Shown here one piece after another: positions 32,517 through 44,900 of a stretch of DNA of 64,000 nt (positions are counted from its first letter, which is position 1; each line of letters opens with the position of its first letter). The stretch is taken from contig JAKUDP010000002.1 in the NCBI GenBank assembly GCA_022570795.1, forward strand, positions 2,356,001 to 2,420,000, written 5' to 3'. Origin of the DNA: Sphaerulina vaccinii. Lineage: Eukaryota > Ascomycota > Dothideomycetes > Mycosphaerellales > Mycosphaerellaceae. Both the position numbers and the translations under genes were made by a program. The notes beneath the pieces were generated by a model. The model saw nothing but the letters and a program-made list of their open reading frames with translations, had not been told where the DNA came from and did no database searches.

Positions 32517-34383
32517 ATGTCTCAACCTTCACAACATTCCACATTTCGATTCGTCACAGCAAGACCATACTCGCCTAGCGACGGCAGAAAGCGTGTAGCC
32601 TCTAGAGCGTGTGATGTGTGCAGACGTAGAAAGAAACGATGCCACCACGCTCAGAACAACGAGCCTTCTGCTTCTGCAGCTGCAGCTGCAACAACGGCCG
32701 TGGCTAGCTCATTGAGTGCGAGACCACCCAATGCTTCCACTGTTCTCAATGCCAGCCAATGCTCAACTTCTGGAGATTCAACTCGGACGATGCCGCTTCA
32801 GCCACGAGAAGAAAACCCGACACAAGTAAATGGGAATCAAACTACGCGATTCATCGGTGACCTCAATCCTGAAGTGGAGCTTCTTTCTGCCGCAAGTGCA
32901 GATCGGCACAAACAGAACGGCGTTGGCGTATGGGATCCAGATGATAGTGGGCAGCGGACACCCGCTACCGGAACGGATCTATTCACATCGACCAGCATCT
33001 TCCATAACTGCTCGGAAGCGGCTCGGACGGCGATACTCCCAGTGTTGATCCAGCAAAGTGTTGAGGTTCTGCCTCCTCCAGACCATATGCGAGTGCTAGA
33101 GCACTACTACGTCGAGCACGTCCATCCGATTTTACCCGCTGTCGATCTGGAAGCTAGTATGACTGGGGCGGCTTGTGTTTTCCAGCAGCAGATGATGTGT
33201 CTCTTGGTATGTCCAGCACCTCAATTACGAAGTCATCTGCTACTCAAGCATAGCGATGAGACACTACATGTGGCAGAATTCTCTGCTAAAGTTCTAGCCG
33301 CCATGCGTATGGTGATGGAACTAGGTCTTATACAAGATAGGACGATTCTTATCCGTGGTTTGGCAGTCATGTCAATCACATCAAATGGCCGGCATAATTA
33401 CGAATTCAGTGCCCAATTCTTCGCGCGTGCTGTGCACCTTTCATACACAATAGGCCTTCATCAGCCAAGGGACCACAAGAGAGACGAGAAGGTCAACACT
33501 CTCTTCTGTCTAGTATGGTCAATCGATAAGATGCATGCTGCGATTCACGGGCGTCCCGTTCTGATGCACGAAGTCGACATGGGCAATTGCTACTTGCTCG
33601 CAAAGTCAAGTTCTGGGCTTCAGAACCTTGGTTCACATATCGATTTTGCTCGAAAGAGTCATTGGGCTATACAGACCTGGCGCCTATACATTTGAGATCC
33701 CAGATTCCAAATTCCCTTCGTTTGATGAGATTCTCTTCGAGTGCAGTGCTACACAGCTTCCTACTTATATCCTGGCCACCTTGGAACTATACTACCACTC
33801 GGTGGGGGTGCTATCATGTAGAAGGGGCACACGAATAGCAAATGAAGGCGGTCCTACTCCTGAACAGCGCACTGAAGTCACGACACGAAACATCAGACAG
33901 TCGTCATCAGCGCTGCACATAATGGCCATTATGGACGAGCAGAACACGACAGGTCTGGTCATACTACATCTCGTACCGTATGCTGTTTCCCTGGCTTTAA
34001 GTGCCGCTTGTCGCGATCTACGACTCTCCAATGTCGCCACCCAACAACAACGTGCAAGATCACGCTTCGAGAGTTTATGTCAGCGACACTTGCGTCCCCT
34101 GGGTGAAGTGTTCTGGTCTGCAAAGGTTATGGCGGAGATAGCTGTAAAGATACTGCACGATATGCAACTACCTCATACCACAACGAGATCACGTCCTGCT
34201 GCTGATGTTGGCGACAATGTCGACGATACAGAAGCAGGCCTCCCGTTGTTCAGCGATATTCTGGGCGACTTCATGAATCCTGATCTGGACCTTGGTGACA
34301 TGGAAGGGTTTCTAGAGAGCAATCTTGATCCCAGTATGCCAAGTCTGTTTCGAGACATGGACTTCTCGTTTGGACAGCGATGA
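32517..34383 (+). CDS. Fungal-specific transcription factor with half zinc cluster, frameshifted
   Basis: Two overlapping frames make one protein of about 620 aa. The first, from MSQPSQHSTFRF, carries RACDVCRRRKKRCHH (cysteines 32, 35, 42), followed by a Ser/Ala-rich stretch without the second CxxC...C triad of a Zn(II)2Cys6 cluster. RFIGDLNPEVELL and the fungal-specific regulatory domain (HYYVEHVHPILPAVD, ARAVHLSYTIGLHQPRD, IHGRPVLMHEVDMG) follow. After about 33575 the homology continues in the +1 frame as GFRTLVHISILLERVIGLYRP and runs to the stop at 34383 without a methionine. No intron of suitable length and phase fits, so a single-base insertion near 33575-33600 (real or an assembly error) is the simplest explanation. 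If real, the regulator loses its last 250 residues. Nuclear regulator; targets unknown. Confidence 0.7.
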
Positions 34384-35919
34384 ACGCGATACCTGCAGGG
34401 CCGCAATCAGCAAAGTCCTAACAGAGTTACGACAGAAGTTATTCAGCCGGATGACGAATATGGCCTGCCAGAGCCGTGCACCCGTATCCTCACTGTCAAC
34501 CTCGCCGCCTGTCTCTAGCTTCACTATATCACTCAAGCGAGAATCTTTCATTCACAGATCACGCTCGCATGCAACGCAAGATGACGTTGTTGCACTGGTG
34601 GTAATTCCTGGCTGCATATGCACGCGAGTGCAACATCGCAAGCGAGCCCGGCAGTTCACGCGACGATCTCGAGTCGAGAACTGACACTCCTGAGATGCTT
34701 TTCTCTTTTGCCAGCTGGCATAAGCCGACGTGTTGGCTCTCAAAATGGGTCTGACGAACCACAATTTGACCAGAAGCTCCATCTCAGATGCACGACCTCG
34801 GGGCTGACAGCGAATTTCCAGCTCTGCTTGTTACTCACCGATATCAGGAGGCATGGTCTTGCGACCAAATACCATGTACGAATATTTGGTACCTTCTATA
34901 TTCTCTGGCTAGAAACTTGCCGGCTACAATGCTAAAGTCTCCCCGTGTCGCAATTTCCAAGCCTCGCAACCATAGAAGTCCAGACTCGCCACATGTTGCA
35001 GAAACGCTGTATCACAGTCGGACTCGGCTCCGTGTGTGACATCCTCACGGCAGATCGTCGTGAGCGCCGTATCACACCAACCGCCTCAGAGCCGAGCCTC
35101 GATCTGACCCAGTTCTCCGGCAGCATAGATTCACCTACGCCCTGGACTGTTGCGCCGTAAGAGGCCTAAGGATCTGCTGCGCCCGTTGGCCAAACAACTT
35201 CAGGCGAATATGGAAGCGGGGCCCAATCGTGACGATCGGAACCTGGTCGGCTTCTTCACATCGTCGCGCTCTGCTCGCCGGGATCCATCGCAGCTGCTGG
35301 TCTCAATATTGTATCTGGTGGCACATTACCAACATCAACAACTAAGAGAAACACCAGAGACAAGACGAAAATGCTCATGGTCGTTGCCTCAAACCAAACT
35401 CGAAGTCGAAGAGGCGCAAGAGTACCAACACAGATACAGCTGACTTGGATTCTGCGTTCCACGACAGCTTAGCTTCTATGGCTGGGCTTAGTGATGTGCT
35501 TGCAGCCACGCTATCGTTTCATTGTCATCATGGTCCAGCCCGTCATTAGACAGGTAACATGGGTCTCGGTGCCTATTCCGAACGCACATGGTGCAACGGA
35601 CTGTAGTCGCTTGTGATTGCCTTGCGCAGCCGTGCCGCGGCTTGGTTGGTCGATACAGCCGGTAAGGTGAGATGCGATCTCTTTTGGCGCGTGAAAGAAG
35701 CTGCAGCTGTAACGCCAAGCGAGTACGATATATCTCTGACAACCACCGGCTTCCCTGAAGTCAATTGATACTCTTTCGTTACTGTCTAATATGCCTCCAA
35801 TTGTTCGAGCGCTACCGAGGAGCGACTCCAAAGCAAGGCTCTTGAAGTAAGAGACTGTCTCCATGCAGACCAAGTGGCTCTGATCTAACCTCTAGACATA
35901 TAGTCACTTAGGCCTCGAC
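34384..35919. other. Intergenic, 1.5 kb, no supported gene
   Basis: Several frames of 60-120 codons occur on both strands and overlap in different phases. None shows splice support or recognisable motifs. Confidence 0.4.
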
Positions 35920-36528
35920 ATGAGAGACATGATGCATCGCCGACTATACAACTTAGTGAAGGTGTGATCGTCACTCTTACGTGACGAAGCGATCGCTCAC
36001 TCGATACCTGCAGCTTGAGGCTAGCGAAGGTCGAAAACGAATCATTGCCACTCTGAACGCCCGCGCACCAAGTCGAGACGGTAGTCAAACATCGTACAGC
36101 ACCTCGCAAATCGAGGAAGCGGTCATGGATGCGGAGGTGCAACGAATCTACGACAATGCACAACAGGCAACGCGATCACTCTACGACCTTGCAATCGATC
36201 GAGACATGCCAGAACGACCCAATTGGATCATACGTGTGAGTGCAACAATCCTCGTGCTTGCAATTTGACGAAACTGACTGCGCAGTGGATGCTGTGGCAT
36301 GTCTTCAGGTATCGTGATGGTCGCCAGCAGTCAGCGAATCGCAGTTCAAGTCGCGATGCTGTATCTGACGAGGAGGTTGTCCCTGGCACGACAACCAATG
36401 CCACGAGTGTGGTCGCCGCAAGGCCTGTGATATCTGCACCTGGTACGCTACTAGAGTTATCTGAAAAGTGTATCACGACTGACAGACGAGACAGCCTCAG
36501 CACGTCCATCCCAGAATCGTTACTTTGA
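35920..36528 (+). CDS. Small three-exon orphan protein
   Basis: Exons 35920-35961, 36014-36235 and 36286-36528, with introns of 52 and 50 bp (GTGTGA...CTGCAG and GTGAGT...GCGCAG with a CTGAC branch site), give 168 aa. The protein starts MRDMMHRRLYNLVK, has a helical Glu/Gln/Asp-rich middle (SQIEEAVMDAEVQRIYDNAQ), then WIIRWMLWHVFRYRDGR spanning the second intron. A Ser/Thr-rich tail follows. The aromatic segment is too short and charged for a membrane span and could be an interaction motif. I recognise no family. Both introns fall in phase 0 and each joins open frames that would otherwise be closed, which argues for a real gene. Confidence 0.5.
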
Positions 36529-39500
36529 TCCGGTGCGGGAACAATATCGAACCTGATCTGAGACTCACTGCTGTGCACAGCACGTGATACTATCGGTTCT
36601 GCTCGACCTCGAGTCAAAGATCCTATTTGGCTGTTCCCAAATCACGAGCCTGTCAGATGAACTTGTAAGCAGCTTACAGCTTGACTAGGCGGCGGGGGCA
36701 CAGCCATATACCGCAGCTAAAGCTCGGTGCCATGATGCACTATTCAATCGATGTGTACAAGAACATCCGATGGCACCCCGGAGCAATGAGACTCCGTGCG
36801 TGAGGGGCATATGGAGAGATGCCCAAGAGAAATGAAATTTCTACAGCACATAGCATGCGTTATCCATGTGGGAGAACGATCGGGGCGGAGTCGGTGGAGT
36901 CAACAGCATCACGACTGAATTGGTAGACGCTGCAGGGCTTGTGAATTACTCTGCAGAAATTGTGTATGCTCTGGACGCGATGGTCCGCGCGCGTCTGTCA
37001 AGAGTCCAGCGAAGAGAAAACATAGCTATACGTTGGTAGCAGAAGGTCTGGCGCGATGCAAAGCACCTTATGCAATGGCATGTACTCTTTCAAGATCTTC
37101 AACGAACTGCCCTCAGTATGTCCATTCTGTAGAACAACGAGGCGACTGCGATGAGCAGTAGAGCTGATCGTCTTCAGCGAGCAATGTGGTAGGTATCAGC
37201 GACTGACTTGACGATGACTTCCGCAAGTCCGACGGCGCCAGATGCACGACTGAGTGAAGGGTAGGAAGGAGTGGAGCCATTCGCTGTTATACGAGCTGCT
37301 CTTAACTCGTTGCCCATGCAAGATTCCAGTAGTCCTGCAGACGGAACCTTTGCGAAAGCTGATGCACGATAGTTTCCGGAGAAGCTGCAGTCTGCAAGAT
37401 GGCCATCTTGAGTGATAGCAGCTTTCTGATGATACCTGCAGCAGTGTGGCCAATGATCATGTGAGCATCTTATGAACATTAGGAGACATGGATTCAGCCA
37501 GCTAGCGAGCTGTCGTACTTACGCCCGCTCGCTGTGCACAAGCGCGGCAGGTCAGGATCTTGCTGCTCCTATGGGGAGGCCTGGGCTATCCTGCGTGTAA
37601 TGCCGGGTCGATAGTATGTTGAGCATACGGCGGCGAGCCTCCTGAGATCCCCGAACCAAACTAGACACGAGGACTGTATGCAGCTCTCCCACCTATGTCA
37701 GGTTTGTGGTTCAGCGCACTCGTTCTGGTCATCCCAGTTGAGGGGTCGGCTCCGGCTTTGTGAATAGCTTGGGATGCTGCGCTTTTTCAGTCGGGTTCCA
37801 GAGCACGCAGGCTGAAGCCACGAGACCAATCTGCTGCTCTCATCGCCCTATCCAGTATGCTTGGGGTCTTTCCAATAGGCCATCTGAGACGATGTCAGGG
37901 TTTCTCTGTTGCAGCTCTGTATCAAGCACAGGATCGGTATACCAGCAGCACTTTCGGAGCTCGCTTAACACACAACGAACAGCAGCCAGAACCATTGCCG
38001 AAACACGCCCAGCTATTAGAGACAGTAGCTCTCGGAGCAGACTCCTAGGACATATTGTTGTCTTTGAGCTCAAAAGTTCCGACAAGTCGGGCGAGTGCGG
38101 TTGGTAGAATTTTCATGCTCGAGGAGAGCCTGCAGTGATGCGATCGCAGAGGCAGTCTGCTCTCCTCGGCCTGATGGGTCTGATACGGCATGTGGTACTG
38201 TCTTTTACGACTCAAAAAAGCGCATAGCCCAAGAATAGACGCAAGCGCAACTTCTTCTGCTTAGCAAGCCGGCCGGTGTGTAGGAGCAGCAAGATGGAAC
38301 CTCAACGTGATCGCAATCGGTGATCTTGAGGACATTACTTAGCGTACAGGCACTGTGTCTCCAATTGTTGAGCTGGCTTGCCAGACGACACCGAATTGGG
38401 ACTTGTCATACTGTGCTACCAAGGGCCATGGAGGAGTGCAAATATGAAGATCGATCGAGCGTGAAGGAATCGAGCATGTGTACTGAAAGGAGCGATCACA
38501 AGATCGGCTCAATATTGGTGCTGTAATTCTGTGCCGGGCAACAACCGGAATTCGCTGGACGAGAGATCTTCAGGTGCGATCTGATATATGGTCAGCGATT
38601 CGTGCCTCCCGACTGATTTTCGTGGATCGTAGGTCGATGAGGTGAAAGGTACACAGGCACCGTGCAGCCTGATGAACGGAAGTTCGAGTGCACCACCGTG
38701 TCACGTTATTCCAGATCTCATCGATGCCATCGGCGATGGTCACGGAGGCCCATCCGTCTCTAGGATTTCCGTTGGCGTCCGCGTTTGAACAGCCAGTCAT
38801 CAGCTTGAGAGCCGTGATGTTGTAGGACGGATCACGATCCTGCGGAGACAGCTGCGTTGGGCACACGTAGAGGAGCGGATGCTGCCGGAAACATCGGCAG
38901 TGGCCTCAGTTGTCCTTCAGGGAAGCAAGATATGTCGTCCAGCGGCAGCAATAATGCTACCATTTGCCAAAGCTGACACCATAAAGCGAGTTCATGCCTC
39001 GTTCTCCGGTGTCATACTTCTGAGTATACACCACAGAGAGTCTCGACGCGCTCTCGCGTCTCCATGTCATCATGCGAGTCCAGCAGATCCCATCATCGAT
39101 TCAGCGGAGATTTTGCCGAAAAACGAGGACATGAGCAAGCGTGTTCTGTTGACCTGCCAATGACAAGAACTCGGTCATGCGCGACTGCGTATCACTCTGA
39201 TGTAAACGTGATGCTCGTTGCGAGCCTGGTGAGAGATGAACACAGGAAGGATGCCAACAGAAGATAGGAATTGAGATGAGGAGGCAGAAGAAGGTTTTCC
39301 ACAGCCGGAGCTGGATCCGACCGTTGACCTCACCTCACTTCTTCACTGACGAAGGAGGCTACAACATATGCAGCATCATCTTCCCCAATTCTCTTCTTCC
39401 CTTGGCTGTCGAATACAAACTCCGGCCGCGTATGGAACCACTGTGCCAGGAAGTGGAAAGATTTCACACCTCTTAAAACGCCACAAGCCTGAAATAAAAG

Positions 39501-40188
39501 CGCCTGATGGTTGAATAACATCCTCCACAAAGCACGAACCAGCGCACATTGTATTCAGCCATGGCATCGATTCCGCAAGGGCCTCGGTTCCCTCTGAATA
39601 GCGATCAAGAAGTGCTCCAGCAGTACCTCCATCTGGGTTGCATAACTCCCATACACGATGCCCAGTCGTGAGCAGACAAGTGATTGAAGCTACCTCCTAA
39701 AGCTCGAACGGACACGTGAGACCGTCGAGTGGCCTGCACATGAGCAGTTCTCGGTGCTACACTTACACATGAGACAATAGCCACTAGGGCGCCAAGCAAA
39801 GCAAGCAAACATATACCACTTGCCACCTTGGATTGCTGGCAGCACCGAGGAGAAACAAGCGCCGCCTTGACTGCATGTATGATGCAGAATGCTCAGTGGC
39901 ATATGCAGCATATGCTAAAGAGCTCGGCATCTGATGGTTGGATCCAATCACAATACGAAACCACGAATCGCAGGAGCCCTCGTGGCGTGCACAAGAATAC
40001 ACGCTGTGAGGTGGCATGGTCCTTTGGTGATAACTGCGCCTCACATGGCTAGCCATCACGGTATGTATAGATTGCTGAAGACAATTCGTGTACAGGCGCG
40101 GAATGCCCTTTAATAGCTGACTGCAGGACATTCATGCCAATTCACTCACCAAGATCCCTAGGACTGTCCTTGATCGACGACATCCAAC
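36529..40188. other. Gene-poor stretch, 3.7 kb
   Basis: No frame exceeds 115 codons and no convincing spliced model emerged. Two segments have protein-like texture on the minus strand: 37174-37479 and 38570-38866. The latter contains YNITALKLMTGCSNADANG and DEIWNNVT, reminiscent of an extracellular glycoprotein, but has no start codon or signal peptide. I saw no repeats, transposon ends or AT-rich mutation signature. Confidence 0.4.
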
Positions 40189-40644
40189 ATGCAGCTTCTC
40201 AAACTTGTCAAATGCTCTCTCCTCGCTGCAACTCTCGCAAAGGCTTTACCAACTAAACTCTCCCAGCCAGGCAACATCACCACTAGCATGATGCATGACT
40301 TCTCCTATCTCAACGAACAAGCAATTACAACAATCTCACTTGACGGACAGCAGCCTCGACAACTCGTCCTAGACCTCTACTCCGACTACCTCTGCAATTC
40401 CCTCGCTCCACTCCACCGCGCTACCTACTCTGGCGGGAATTTCGGCGACCCAGAAATGAAAGGCTGCTTTCCCATGCCATATGCAGAACAGGATCTGTTC
40501 ATCCGAGTCATGGATTCATCTGGTTGTCGCGCAACGACGAAGAATGTCATGGCGCATTGTGAGCCGAGTGGGGACGCTGAGGTGGGGATTTCTGGTTGCA
40601 GGGTGTATTCTTATGTTGAGTTGCATGTTGATTGTACTGGGTAG
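40189..40644 (+). CDS. Small secreted protein, six cysteines
   Basis: A single exon encodes 151 aa. Residues 1-18 or so (MQLLKLVKCSLLAATLAKA) form a signal peptide, followed by LPTKLSQPGN and a predicted N-glycosylation site, NIT. The mature part has six cysteines in the contexts YLCNS, KGCFP, SGCRA, AHCEP, SGCRV and VDCTG, enough for three disulfides. It has no membrane span or GPI signal. Size, secretion and cysteine count are those of a candidate apoplastic effector or other extracellular protein; no family is recognised. It lies at the edge of a gene-poor stretch, a setting often seen for lineage-specific secreted genes. Its small size and lack of intron make this a simple, fairly secure gene model. 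Confidence 0.7.
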   Translation: MQLLKLVKCSLLAATLAKALPTKLSQPGNITTSMMHDFSYLNEQAITTISLDGQQPRQLVLDLYSDYLCNSLAPLHRATYSGGNFGDPEMKGCFPMPYAEQDLFIRVMDSSGCRATTKNVMAHCEPSGDAEVGISGCRVYSYVELHVDCTG

Positions 40645-40832
40645 TGCAAGTCGTGTTTGGAGAGGGTGGATGGCATGCTGGCTCTGGTAGCTAGCTGTTG
40701 GGTGTCATAGTGCTTTGGTTCTCGACTTTGCTGCGTGAGATGGAGGAAGAAACAATGCAGGCTGTCACGATACAACGCTATCCCACCTCTCCATCATGGT
40801 GTCAGCATGCCATGCCTTCCAGACCTGCCCAA

Positions 40833-41122
40833 TCACTTCACTGCCGAGACTTTCGTAGCGAAGGCCTTGTTGAGCGCCTCTAAACCCGCGATCTTCTTCA
40901 AACTCAACTGAGCTTCTCGTCGGATCTGTTCTACGCCAGCCTGAATTCGCTCTGCCAAACCATTAGACTTAGCTACTAGAAGTAGCCGGAACTAGACATA
41001 CCTTCCGCATCAAATCGTGCGCAGTGGACTAAGTACTCAGCTTCGGATTTCTCGCGATGGATACGCTTTCTTTCGTCGAGCCGGGCGACGCGTTCGATCC
41101 TCTCGCTAAGGGTTTCGGCCAT
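40833..41122 (-). CDS. Short helical protein, 79 aa
   Basis: Exons 41122-41002 and 40951-40833 with a 50-bp intron (GTATGT...GGCAG) give 79 aa. The protein, starting MAETLSERIERVARLDERK, is almost wholly charged and helical, with a heptad-like pattern continuing after the splice as IQAGVEQIRREAQLSLKK. It carries one Cys and no membrane span. The length and composition suggest a small coiled-coil subunit of a larger complex, but I cannot name it. The intron donor and acceptor are both good, and the frame is continuous across them. Confidence 0.6.
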
Positions 41123-41917
41123 GGTGTAGGGAGTACTCTCTATAAAGGTGTTAGCACACATTGTGTATGACTAGTGTCGCTTGGTAGAAATTCTTACGAA
41201 GCGTGACAGTTTCTTATATCCGACAGTGGTTTGTTTTGTTTGCGAAGGTAAGGTTTAGCAGGTGGAAGAAGAGCGAAGTCTATTCTGTTATAGGTTGCAT
41301 TGAACTGAGTCAATTCTATCGAATCCCCTTCACTCATAGAATATGCTCGTGCCTTAATTCACTCATTGATGGCAGTTTTAGCGAGTACATCTCACTAGGC
41401 AGCCAGCCAGGAAAGGAGAGAAGGCGATGTGCTTTGAGATTAGATCCACCTCCTCAGCGACAGCATATCATCATCATTCAGTCATATCTCGAATTGCAAT
41501 GTATGTACAAAAGTGCTCATCGGCCGCGTAGCTCGTCCGTGGCTAACGCGGGGAGAGCGAAGTGAAGCTTCACTCGCATCAAGAGTGCGATGCGAAGAGT
41601 GCTGTGAAGGCAGTACCGGTCTTCTCCTGCTCCATGCCACAGCCGCAAAGGCCCAGTAGCTATAGAGGTCCGGCACCTCGAATGTTTATGCCGAGTACCA
41701 TGCCAGCTGATTTGCCACTCTCTTGTCGACTCTATCCGTCGCCGGACTATTCCATCAAGACTGCGTCGTTCTGAATCGCCACGTTGCTAGTGGCATTGCC
41801 GTGATGTTGAGACATAAATCGGCAGCTCAGAGGACAGATAGCAGCCTGAGCGCATAGCTAGATTGTTTGTGCGTGGCCAACATTATGAGCTATGCTCACA
41901 TACTGTAGACACGCTCT
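41123..41917. other. Intergenic, 0.8 kb
   Basis: Lies between two minus-strand genes: the promoter of the 79-aa gene and the 3' flank of the long disordered gene. No supported coding sequence was found. Confidence 0.45.
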
Positions 41918-44900
41918 TCAACTCATCACTCTCCGTCCACCTCTCTTCTTGGCCGGGCTCCTCATCGATACCTCACCATTATGTATATCCTCATCATCGA
42001 TGCCCACGCCAACACCAAGCACAATCCCTCTTGCAACTTCTCTCCCAGGCAGTACTCTCAAGCGCGCCTTTTTCGGAGGACTCGAGATCAGCCCTGCCAT
42101 CGCGCCGTCTTCACCCGGACGGCTCTTAGCCGCCTTTTGGATCTCGAAGCGCGGAGCAGGTGGGAGACTCTTAATCTCACCTGACTGATTGAGCCTCGCA
42201 GGCGCAGCGGCGGCTTGAGAGGAGGTCTTGGTCATGCGTTTCTTGGGTGGTGATGCAATAAGACCATTCTCTTTGCCGGGCATGGGAAGGCTTGTGGCTG
42301 GGGCGGGAAGCTTAGAAGTGGCGGGCTTTACTTTTGCAGCAGGTGTAGGAATCGACTTCTTCGAACTGCTTGACGCTACTTTCTTGGCCGTTGGCGGTGG
42401 CGGTGGCACAGATGACACGTCTAGTTGCAATGTCTCGTCGTCCGCCATCATCGTTTCGTCCATGTCCTCCGTTTCAGATGTCGCCCCTCTTTTTGGTTTC
42501 GCAGGCGTTGCGATACGCGACACTTTGCGCTTCGTGGAGTTCTTCGGCTTGAGCTTGGGTTCGCCCTCCGCTGTGACCTCTGGCTCTGGCTCTCCCTTCC
42601 TAAGAGATTGCTCACGCGGGACAGTCGGCTTTGCAGGTGTGCTTGCAGTCCTCGTCGGCATCAAGCGTCTCAGTCTCGGCTTGCTTGGAGTGTCGGTTGC
42701 AGGTAGAGCTTGTGCCTCAGTCTCAAGCCCAGCCATGGTGTCGTCGTCTTGAGTCGAAAGCGGATCGATCGAAGGTTCGTCTGTCAGCATGCTCACCTCT
42801 GGCTCTTCGCCCTCGTAGAATGATACCAATGTCTCGGACCAAGTTATGCCCCGCCGCCCTGCTGGCTTCTCCGGCTCCATCTCCATCGCATCACTGCCCA
42901 GCTCGGGACTGCGCCTCGTTCTAGCTTCCTCCTCTGCACGTAGAGCCTTCAGACGTACCAGAGGCATAACGGCACCACTCTTGTTACCATTAGTATTCTT
43001 CCTTGTCTCGTTCGCCAATCTGCTTGCTTCTGTCTGCTTCAGCACAACACCATCAGTGCTGCCCTTGATGGATATCCTCGCAGGTTTGGAATATGTGCTT
43101 GCCGACAGAGTCTCCGGCTTCTTCTTCATTCGTCCACTCTTGCGGCTGCCACTGAACCTCTGGGGTCGTGTGGACTCAGTGGCGAGTTCATCCTCGTCTT
43201 GGTCATCCCTGATTGGGTCCTTCGCGTACTCGAGCTGCAACTTCGGCCCTTCATCATGGAAGATGGTACTACTAGTGGCAGATGCCTTGCGGGGCGATGG
43301 GCTATTAGGATCCAGGTCTCCGAGTACATCCTTTGAGCTTGTGGCCATTTGCTCTTCTGGACTGGTAGCAAGAGCTTGTGGAACCACAGATGACTCGCTT
43401 TGCCTCTCGAACGACTCGCGCCTAGCGGTGTCGGAGAGATGCTTGCCATTCTTGCTCTCTGAGGCACGCTTGAGAAATGCTTCGAGCAGCGCAGTATCGT
43501 CAGATATGCGAGGTTGATATTGCTTTCGCGGTGTAATTTGAGGTTCTTCTGGAGGAGCAGAGGAAGACCGCACTGGCTGCTCGGGCCTATTATTTTCTAT
43601 CGTGATGCCAGATGGCACGAAAGGTAGCGGAGAGCTTGCAGGCTGGGCTGTAGGCAGAGTCGCCAGCTTGATAGGTGTAAAGGCAACCAAATGATGCTTT
43701 CCGTTGTTCTTCAAGATGCTCTTACCCTTGAAAGGACTGCTAGACTGCCTCCTTGGCGAACGTCGTAGCGGCAATCGTGGATGCGTACCCGATATGCTTG
43801 GAATTGGACGTGAGAAATTGGAGGAGGCGCGTGATGCATCCTCGGCGGAAGAGTGAGGCTCGGGTGTTCCAGGTCGTTCATGGCCCTCCACGCTCTCTAC
43901 CGGGTTATCACGATTCGGCCGACTCTGCTGTAGCGTGGACTCCGTCGTTCCCAGCTCAATACTCTCCGAGTTTTGACCTTCACGCTCCTGGCTGTTGTCG
44001 CCATTAGCCAGTGTTCGAGCCTGTTCGGAGGTCTTCCCGGTGGCAGACTGTGATGCGAAGTTTTTGGGCAGCGTTCTCCGTCTGCCTGCATTTTGCAGCT
44101 TCACCTGACTTATGGGCCTCCTCCGAGTGACGGCTGGTGAAAAAAATCCGTCTGGAAGTATCGAAGACCCCTCTGGAAGTACAGAAGACTTGTTGTCAAT
44201 CACTTCTGCCAGCCGTGCACTCGCAGTTTCGGCGGCATTTGAGTCCAGTTGGCTCTCCGGCTTGTCATCCTGCGAATTCCAGGAAGGCGAGAAGCGCTTC
44301 ATATATTCGTCGAATGGTATGCCCAAAGACTTTGCCTCTTGTCTCCTGACTTCGGGCAGCTCCTCACGAAGCCTGTCCCAACCTCGAGCAGCATCCTCGG
44401 GATCATTTACTTCCGTAGCACCATCGTCAACATCCTCTTCTTCTGCAGTATCCTGTCCCGCTCGGGCTTGTACATGCGCTTCAATTACTGCGGATTCTCC
44501 AGGTGCTGTGACTGCAGTACGTTCTTCGCCAGTCGCGTCCGGGGTCCCATCACTTTCGTCTTCCCAATTGTCTTCGTCAACATCTTCAGCGGTAACGTCC
44601 AGTTTCGTGCCGTCTTCGTCGAAGATTTCGAGTGTAGTGCCTTCAGGATCCCCTTCCTGCTCAATCTCCACCTCAGTATTTCCCACCAGTCCAGTGACGT
44701 CGAAGTCATCCAATCCTCCCTCCATGTCATCATCGTCCTCCGGTAACGCGATCAAAGCCTCTTGGCTAAGCGAGCTTCTCGTGGCAATCCTCCGATTCTT
44801 AGGACTTCCCCGCGCGTCCCAATTACTGACTATGCTCATGGCACGATCCATGGCACCATTGTCTACGCGCATCTTCTTCACTGCCTTGACAGGTGTACCT

